From Chromera velia (Eukaryota > Sar > Chromeraceae), in contig JAHBMJ010002163.1 in NCBI GenBank assembly GCA_018398765.1, forward strand, positions 1-23,020: 23,020 bases of DNA. Direction: 5' to 3'. The translations under genes were made by a program, and so were the position numbers. The notes below the pieces were generated by a model, which searched no databases, was not told the DNA's origin, and saw nothing but the letters and a program-made list of their open reading frames with translations. This document shows positions 1 to 23,020 of this stretch, piece after piece; the stretch's first letter is position 1, and each line of letters starts with the position of its first letter.

Positions 1-152
1 CCCCCCCCGAACTCATTTATTTGAATTCACAATGCTTCCCCCCTCTTCGGGCTGAAGAGAAGATGGCAAGCTTCCCTTCCCTCCCCTTCCGGTCCCTACC
101 ATGCTTGATCTTCAACTGCTTCTCTCTCGAAATTCGAGGAAACAGAAAGACA

Positions 153-198
<46 letters not shown>

Positions 199-1524
199 CG
201 TTCGCTCTTTGCGATTTGACTTTCTCTCTGTCTCTCGATTATCATGGGCCGCCTTTCTTTTTTAAATCAAAAGATACATGCACGTAGTGCCGTGACGCAT
301 TGGCAGAAAAATGGGATCTCACTTGATAGGGGGAAACACGCTACACATGTAGACAAAGGAATAGGAGGAGAGGAGTGACAGAACACAAGAATGGGAGAGA
401 AAGCGCGAGGGAACACTCACACACACACACGCACAGAGGAGGGGAGGGGGGAGGGAGAAAGACAGAGACAGAGACAGACACAGACACGCTAGACGCAGAA
501 TAAGAGCAATGAGGGAGTGAGAGAAAGGAAGATGGGAGAACAAGTTAGAGAGTGAGAACAAAAGAAGAGGGAAAGGAAGAGGAAGATGGAGAGAGAGAGA
601 GAGAGAGATCCATATTCTAAGGACCGGCAACATCCATCAACAGCATTTTCTATGAAATTTCCTTTTCTTGTCTGGTCTGGTCGGGTTTGTTGTTATGATA
701 GATACCCTTTTTGAGACCTTTAAAGATGCCATTCCTTCTTTTTTTCCCTCTCGATCGATCGACTGATGCATGCACGTCTGCTTCCTGATCGATGAATGCA
801 TCGATTCTGTTCTGTGGCTGCATGCGCCTCATTCTGTAAGGGTTCAGTGACAGATCTTCTTCAGATCATTCAGCAAAGCCCAACAATGCAGGCCGGAGCT
901 CCTATGCACGCCTTTACCTTTCCGACAGTGTTCTAAAGAAAAAACAAGCGAACTGGGGACAAACCTATCAGGAGTGATGATACCTTTCCCTCATCCCCCC
1001 TCTCTCTGTGCCCTTTCGATTGCATGGAGAGTTTGAAGATCATACTGAGAGAGAAAGTCATCTTTCTCATTTTGTTCGGTAATTACAGCGGCTCATCTTC
1101 TGTAGCTGCCCCTCCTTCTCCTTGTTCGTTCCTCCACCCATGCACACCCATCCATGCATCCGAACGTTCCTTCCTTCACGTACCTGAATTCAGCATCGAC
1201 AATTAAGGACGTACAAGCCTGAGACCTGCAACGAGATCTGAGCGTGCGTCGATCGATATACTCATGTGATGCGATATCATGATGGGATTACATGAGGCAC
1301 GCAGGCTGAAGATTATTCTATTCAAATATGAAGAGCAGAGGGGAAATTGATTCATCGAGAGGGCTCTTGAAATCGTCCAGGGATCTCCGCCCGGCTAACT
1401 TGCCGATCTCCCGAGGTGCGTCTGTCAGATTCTCTCTTCCGTCTTTGTCGTTCCAGGCGTCCTACCACCTGCGCCTCCTGCCCCCCCGTTAACCCCTCTG
1501 TGTGTGCCTGCGTGTGTCTGGTCT
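1..1524. other. Downstream spacer, no gene recognised
   Basis: No exon with both coding character and splice signals was found on either strand. The stretch is full of low-complexity DNA: (CA)n/(GA)n at about 149-197, a purine-rich GA block at about 355-608 and scattered GATC/TCGA palindromes (near 750 and 1240). Its right end abuts the stop codon of the minus-strand channel gene, so part of it should be that gene's 3' UTR and terminator region. I saw no polyadenylation signal I would defend. Confidence 0.6.
149..197. repeat. (CA)n-(GA)n compound microsatellite
   Basis: A run of CA dinucleotides passes directly into a run of GA dinucleotides. The same CA-to-GA composite recurs at 11796-11873 and 16952-17053, so it is a recurring repeat type in this genome rather than a one-off. 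Confidence 0.9.
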
Positions 1525-18228
<16,704 letters not shown>

Positions 18229-18796
18229 CGCAATTAGAATTCCTGTGATGGTATATATGCAGGAGGGCCGTTCAAAGCTCCAGATGTTAGATCAAACGAC
18301 TGTCTCGGGTATAAGCGACTGAGTTTCTGTGTCAGATATATACTGCAGTTAGACTGCAGGGGATTTGTCGATATTCGTGGACTTGTCTGGTCTCGGTATG
18401 CAACCCATGGGAATCTTTCTGGATATGACCTTCTACTGAAGGAATGTTTCCAGCTGCTGCTGATCTGCAGACCGGCAGATCGTTCATCGTATACGTGACA
18501 TCCGGCCATTCACGGGTGCAATTAGGGGGGGGGGTTGTGCATATATATATGCATGGCGGTCTGTACGTATATATCTGTATATATATAGGACCTATATTAG
18601 CTATATATATATATAGGTCAGAAAGAGGCATGCAATGATTCACGTAGCATATGCATGCATACAGAAAGACATGCAAATAGCGCTATAAATTATTTTTTTT
18701 TGTATCGGTCGATCGAGTCGGCAGGAGTATAGATATATATTACTATGCATGCATGCAAATGAGGGCCCTGGATTCGCAATCCAATATCATATTAAT

Positions 18797-18834
<38 letters not shown>

Positions 18835-19009
18835 CCAATTGAGATTGAATCTCCGACAGATCAGTGTGCAATGATCAGACAATGACAGACATTGCAGGAA
18901 AGGCTGTGGATGGCTTTCATATGGACCGACTTGCAGTGTCAGACAACCTTGAGGCGTGGGTGACTTTCAAAGCAGGTCAAGAAATTGAAGAACAATACTT
19001 CAATGCAAG
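18229..19009. promoter_or_regulatory. Divergent promoter region between the two genes
   Basis: The 781 bp between the start codons of the minus-strand channel gene and the plus-strand tetraspan gene must hold both promoters. It is AT-rich compared with the gene bodies, with alternating AT runs at about 18537-18621 and 18786-18836. It contains several TGCATGCA-type palindromes (near 18652 and 18744), a ten-base G run (18525-18534) and a T run. TGCATGCA is a known AP2-factor motif in apicomplexans; a role here is inference. Transcription starts cannot be placed from sequence alone. Small out-of-frame ATGs precede the tetraspan start (18864, 18985). Confidence 0.55.
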
Positions 19010-20014
19010 ATGGGCTGTTCAAGGTGTTGCACAAGATTCTGCAACTGTTGCAAGAACTTCAGCAGGACTGTCCCCCTGATTGCATTGATTGGGGCGCTGA
19101 TGGCTGTGGTGGGGTTGTCCCTCTTCTTCTCGGGTCTCTCTGCAATAGCACCAGATTCGGTGGTGGACCAGGAGACAATGCAACAGGTTGAGGATCTAAT
19201 TGCAATCTTCGTCACTGCTGACATGATTTATGCAGCCGTTGTTGTTGCAGTTGCTCTCTTCACCGGTTGCACCTTCGGCCCGTGTCGTCGGATCTTCTAT
19301 GAAACATGTTGCAAGTACCTGATGTGCTGTTGCGGACAGCTTGTCCTGCTGATTTTGTTCATCATAGGTGTTGCAATCCAGGTTGTTCAGTATGCGCTGG
19401 TGTTGGCGTCTGGGGCGCTCTTCACGGTCTCCGCCATTTTTGAGGCGGTGTGCAAGGTCGTGAATCCCGCCCTTGTTCAGATTCACCAGGCCCTAGAGCG
19501 ATCGGGATGGGGAACCTTCGCACCCAGGCTCAATGGTAGATTGGATGTTGAAGTGCCCACATTTGATTGTGGGCCTCTGACGGAGAGAACGCAGAAGTGC
19601 CTGGAGCTGGTCTTGGCTGCCTGTTTTCTCGCGCTCTCCGGTCTTCTTCTTTGTGTGGCAATATGGGGGTCCTTGAAGAGCATTCAGTTTGAAGTCACTA
19701 ATTCAAGAATTGTGGATGTGCAGCCGAAAAAGGCAGAGGGAAAGGAACCAGCGTCTGTCGCTCCCGTAGAGGAAGGAAAGGCCCAAGAGGGTCCCACTTC
19801 TTCACAAAATACAAACGGGCTGTCTGGCGTCCCCGTCAATCGTCTGACGGCCTTCCTGCCTCCGTACTCGTCGGAAGCGGGTCTGATCGAACGACCAAAT
19901 CCCGACAGTCATTCTGCATGCCGCTTTTTGCCCAGCGTTACGGTAAAGGAGGGAGAGGTGCACTCGGTCCTGCAAAGTTGTGGTGACTTGGTAGGAATTC
20001 CGGATCCTGTCTGA
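19010..20014 (+). CDS. Cys-rich four-TM (tetraspan-type) membrane protein
   Basis: 334 residues, apparently a single exon. The N-terminus MGCSRCCTRFCNCC has a Gly at position 2 and Cys at 3, 6, 7, 11, 13 and 14, the kind of sequence that is N-myristoylated and palmitoylated. Hydrophobic segments lie at about 21-43, 64-86, 110-140 and 200-222. A second Cys cluster (about 100-108: CC..YLMCCC) precedes TM3. The loop between TM3 and TM4 is long, with two Cys. The hydrophilic tail of about 110 residues is Ser/Pro/Glu-rich. Topology and the N-terminal Cys pattern recall the proteolipid protein/M6 family, but that is a resemblance only; I do not recognise the gene. The start fits as the first Met in frame and directly begins the acylation-like motif. 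Lack of introns contrasts with the 32-exon neighbour and could mean a retrocopy or simply an intron-poor gene. Confidence 0.78.
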   Translation: MGCSRCCTRFCNCCKNFSRTVPLIALIGALMAVVGLSLFFSGLSAIAPDSVVDQETMQQVEDLIAIFVTADMIYAAVVVAVALFTGCTFGPCRRIFYETCCKYLMCCCGQLVLLILFIIGVAIQVVQYALVLASGALFTVSAIFEAVCKVVNPALVQIHQALERSGWGTFAPRLNGRLDVEVPTFDCGPLTERTQKCLELVLAACFLALSGLLLCVAIWGSLKSIQFEVTNSRIVDVQPKKAEGKEPASVAPVEEGKAQEGPTSSQNTNGLSGVPVNRLTAFLPPYSSEAGLIERPNPDSHSACRFLPSVTVKEGEVHSVLQSCGDLVGIPDPV

Positions 20015-20641
20015 GCACCTAGCACTACTTCACCGGGGTCTGGAAATCTGGAAACGTAATAGGAATGAAAGCAGTGTGGTATGTGGAACTAGATGTGGAA
20101 TCATTGTGGTTTGTTGTAAAAAACCTAGTAAAGAACTCTACATTGTCAAATTTCCTATACTTAAAGCCTCATTAATTTTAACTAACTCTCCAACTAAGTA
20201 AATTCACTTTCAGGTTACTTTTTTGATTCTTGTGCAACCTAGTGGTATCATCTAGGGTATCACAAATTTAAGAAAAAAGTAAATTAATTGTTTTTATGTC
20301 TCTTTTTTTTGTACGGCATACTGTGAATGATATGTCTATAGGTTGCAACCAGTCTATTGAAACCATACATTATTGTAACATTTTATATGTAATTTAGACA
20401 AAAATGTCAGGCTGTAATTAAAAAAGAATTAAAATGATGTTGAGATCTTTTTAGATTTTTTTAAAAATCAAATTTAGGTGTTAATTCCATTAGATATGAA
20501 AAAACTTCTTTTAAAACTAGTTTTCTAGCTAGCTTTAAAAGTGAATGCCATTCAACTATGGGTGCCACACAACTGAGAGTTGTAGAGTCTATTCAATTAC
20601 ATTTTATAAGAAAAAAAAATTCAAAGAATTAATCTAGGAAT

Positions 20642-20760
20642 CAGGGTTGTTAAATACCGACAACTATAAGTACCAAAAAATGGAACCGACCCCCAATTTC
20701 ATTTTTTCCCGGTACTTTCGGTACTTTTGTCACCGGCAAAAATTTTATGAGGTAAAGCCT
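20642..20760. mobile_element. Possible hAT-type transposon terminus (fragment)
   Basis: The sequence starting CAGGGTTGTTAAATACCG followed by CGGTACTTTCGGTAC segments resembles the ends of hAT-superfamily DNA transposons, which typically begin CAGGG and carry repeated TACCG/CGGTA motifs. I could not find a matching inverted end or the expected 8-bp target duplication (CTAGGAAT would be the left copy), and there is no transposase. At best it is a fragment or non-autonomous element. Confidence 0.3.
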
Positions 20761-21065
20761 TAGGTCGCTGCTTCTAGACTAGTTCTAGTTGAGCTTGATG
20801 TAGAAAAGTGGCTTTTGAAGCCGCTGTTCTCAGCGTTCTAGAGTCAAAACTCTAGAAAGGGAGCTATGACGGGCCCAGCGGCGAGCAAGACAGAGCGGAG
20901 CAGTTTGTTTTTAGTGAGGCTAAATGAGCAGAGCAGAGCTAAGCTAGGCCTATCACACAGAAAAAAAAAAAAATCATTTAAGCCCGTCCTCTATTAGTTT
21001 TTTTTTTTTTTTTCGCCCAACGTCGTTACGGTCGCAAAAGAATTTTTTGATGGCCCCTAAGCCTC

Positions 21066-21100
21066 CTAACCTAACCTATATTCTAACCTAACCTAATTGG
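21066..21100. repeat. Short CTAAC pentamer repeats
   Basis: Two clusters of CCTAACCTAACCTA-type units separated by TATATT. They resemble the TTAGG-type telomere pentamer but are too short to be a telomere, and the flanking sequence continues on both sides. Confidence 0.6.
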
Positions 21101-21424
21101 ATACCCTGGTATGGGTTAAAGGTCTATTGAGCGTTCCCCAGCCTACAAAAAAATTAAGAAATATGTTAGAAATATATGTACGAAATATTAGAGAAATTTT
21201 ATAGAAATATTAGGGAAATCTTATCTAAGAAATCTCGGCCACATTTCTAACTTAGTATTTCTTCTGCCCATATTTTGAAGTGCGAATCTCAGAGATATTC
21301 AATCTCTCTCTTGTCAGACTTTTGAGTAAAAGTCTCAACTTTTGACTCTCAAGATCAGCGTTCTCACATACTGCTGGCCTGTAGTGGCCTGAAGAGTCAG
21401 ACAAGACTTCATGACGTCAATATA

Positions 21425-21797
21425 ATGTCTCAACATCACAGTAGTCTCTCTGAAACGCAGCCACGGCCAACGCTTTGCATAACTCGGAGCTCATCTTTTG
21501 CGATGCAGCGCACAAAACTGCACGTCAGGACCTGGAACGAGGCAGATCACGGCATCCGCCAGAAGGACTGCAACCCGTCTCAGCGCCCGTGGAATGCCGG
21601 TCCGCCCGGGCGTCAGCATCGAAACCAAGCCGTCCTACTGCCGCCAGGCAGTACTGGAAGCTTCAAGGTTTTCCTCCCAACTGCAACAAAAAGACGAAGA
21701 AAAACACACAGAGAAAGAAACAAAAGGAACCAAAGAGACGTCAGGCGTCAAGAAGTCCGTGGATGCCGAAAGCAATACAGTCCCTTCTGTCCTATAG
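21425..21797 (+). other. Doubtful coding fragment
   Basis: This stretch returns to a GC-rich, codon-like composition, and all three plus frames stay open for 99-140 codons. The frame at 21498-21797 ends with a polar stretch (FSSQLQQKDEEKHTEKETKG) that could be a real C-terminus. No domain is recognised and three competing frames argue against confidence. It could be an exon of a gene lost in the AT-rich island, or noncoding spacer. Confidence 0.22.
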
Positions 21798-21974
21798 TTT
21801 GTTTTATGTCTCCCGAGAAAAGAACGCCTCTTTGACAAACACAGAACGAAGCAAAAAGCCCAAAGTGGTCAAGTCTGCAATAAGCTTGTGCCCGTAGCCA
21901 GTCCGAAAAACAACAAATGACAGTAGACACACACACTCACAAAAGCGCGTTCAGTCAAACACACTATCTTTAGA

Positions 21975-23020
21975 CTCTCCTGCCACCCGCCCACCAGAGC
22001 CCTCAAACTCTAACCCAAAAGAGAAGACAATCAAAAACAGCCGCCCACCTACACTCTTCGCACCAGAAAGAAACACTGCCCACAGGCCAAAAGAGAACAG
22101 GACATGCGAGCACCCCCTGAACTCTCCTGCCACCCACCCACAAGAGCCCTCAAACTCTAACCCAAAAAAGCAGACAAACAAAAACAGCCGCCCACCTACA
22201 CTCTTCGCACCAGACAAAAACACTGCCCACAGGCCAAGAGAGAACAGGACATGCGAGCACCCCCTGAACTCTCCTGCCACCCACCCACAAGAGCCCTCAA
22301 ACTCTAACCCAAAAAAGCAGACAAACAAACACAACCTCCCACCTACACTCTTCGCACCAGACAGAAACACTGCCCACAGGCCAAAAGAGAACAGGACATG
22401 CGAGCACCCCGTGACCTCTCCTGCCACCCACCCACCAGAGCCCTCAAACTCTAACCCAAAAAAGAAGACAAACAAACACAACCTCCCACCCACACTCTTC
22501 GCACCAGACAGAAACACTACCCACAGGCCAAAAGAGAACAGGACATGCGAGCACCCCCTGAACTCTCCTGCCACCCACCCACAAGAGCCCTCAAACTCTA
22601 ACCCAAAAAAGCAGACAAACAAAAACAGCCGCCCACCTACACTCTTCGCACCAGACAGAAACACTATTCACAGGCCAAAAGAGAACAGGACATGCGAGCA
22701 CCCCCTGAACTCTCCTGCCACCCACCCACTAGAGCACTCAAACTCTAACCCAAAAAAGCAGACAAACAAACACAACCTCCCACCTACACTCTTCGCACCA
22801 GACAGAAACACTATTCACAGGCCAAAAGAGAACAGGACATGCGAGCACCCCCTGAACTCTCCTGCCACCCACCCACCAGAGCCCTCAAACTCTAACCCAA
22901 AAGAGAAGACAAACAAAAACAACCGCCCACCTACACTCTTCGCACCAGACAGAAACACTATTCACAGGCCAAAAGAGAACAGGACATGCGAGCACCCCCT
23001 GAACTCTCCTGCCACCCACC
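21975..23020. repeat. 147-bp satellite array, about seven copies, continuing beyond the window
   Basis: The landmark GACATGCGAGCACC occurs at 22101, 22248, 22395, 22542, 22689, 22836 and 22983, an exact 147-bp period each time. Units differ by a few substitutions (CAGCCGCCC versus CAACCTCCC; CACTGCCC versus CACTATTC) with no length changes. The plus strand is rich in C and A and poor in T. Because 147 is divisible by three, the minus strand stays open over several units as a 49-residue repeat, but some units place a stop in that frame, so I do not call it a gene. Confidence 0.93.

Larger units (their letters stand above)
20015..21424. other. AT-rich island without genes
   Basis: Composition changes sharply after the tetraspan stop codon: long A/T runs and few GC-rich stretches until about 21400. 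I found no coding sequence on either strand. It contains an A13 run followed within about 30 bp by a T15-16 run (about 20961-21015), and CTAAC pentamer repeats at about 21066-21100. The beginning should include the tetraspan 3' UTR. The remainder looks like an inserted element or a different type of intergenic DNA. Confidence 0.6.

Noticed and set aside
21066-21100. Telomere
   Set aside because: Only a few CTAAC units, internal, with nontelomeric sequence on both sides.
21951-22664. Open minus-strand frame with a 49-residue repeat
   Set aside because: It is the translation of the 147-bp satellite; other units of the array carry a stop in the same frame, so openness follows from the period rather than selection.
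21975-23020. CRISPR-like array
   Set aside because: The whole 147-bp unit is conserved with no short repeats and variable spacers, and the genome is eukaryotic.

Overview
This is nuclear DNA from a eukaryote with intron-dense genes. Introns use GT-AG ends, many exons are under 100 bp, and microsatellites fill introns and spacers. The palindrome TGCATGCA recurs often; it is a known AP2-factor motif in apicomplexans. Together these suggest an alveolate alga or protist, possibly a chromerid such as Chromera. That placement is inference, because no rRNA or other marker gene is present. Single-base N gaps at 7127 and 8082 show a draft assembly.

Layout. 1-1524: downstream spacer, microsatellite-rich, no gene recognised. 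1525-18228 (minus): one large gene for which I could join 32 exons with compatible phases (4,560 nt, 1,519 codons plus stop). 18229-19009: AT-rich divergent promoter region. 19010-20014 (plus): an apparently intronless gene for a cysteine-rich protein with four membrane segments. 20015-21424: AT-rich island without genes, with a possible hAT-type transposon end. 21425-21950: doubtful coding fragment. About 21975-23020: satellite with an exact 147-bp period, running off the window.

The main discovery candidate is the large minus-strand gene. Its predicted product has a Ser-rich N-terminus, three tandem globin domains (proximal His candidates H342, H529 and H816), a linker, a TRP/PKD-like six-helix cation-channel core with a pore loop, and a Gln/Ser-rich cytosolic tail. 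The three globins share the spacing G-x-x-W-x6-A-W in the terminal helix. This suggests a haem-based gas, redox or ligand sensor wired directly to an ion channel. I know of no described family with this architecture, but I could not search for one.

Two structural oddities accompany it. Many 5' splice sites of this gene have grown into tandem GTCA or GTGA repeats that start at, or within a few bases of, the donor. The exons just before the membrane domain appear three times in identical blocks separated by single Ns. That is almost certainly an assembly artefact, because three real copies would break the reading frame.
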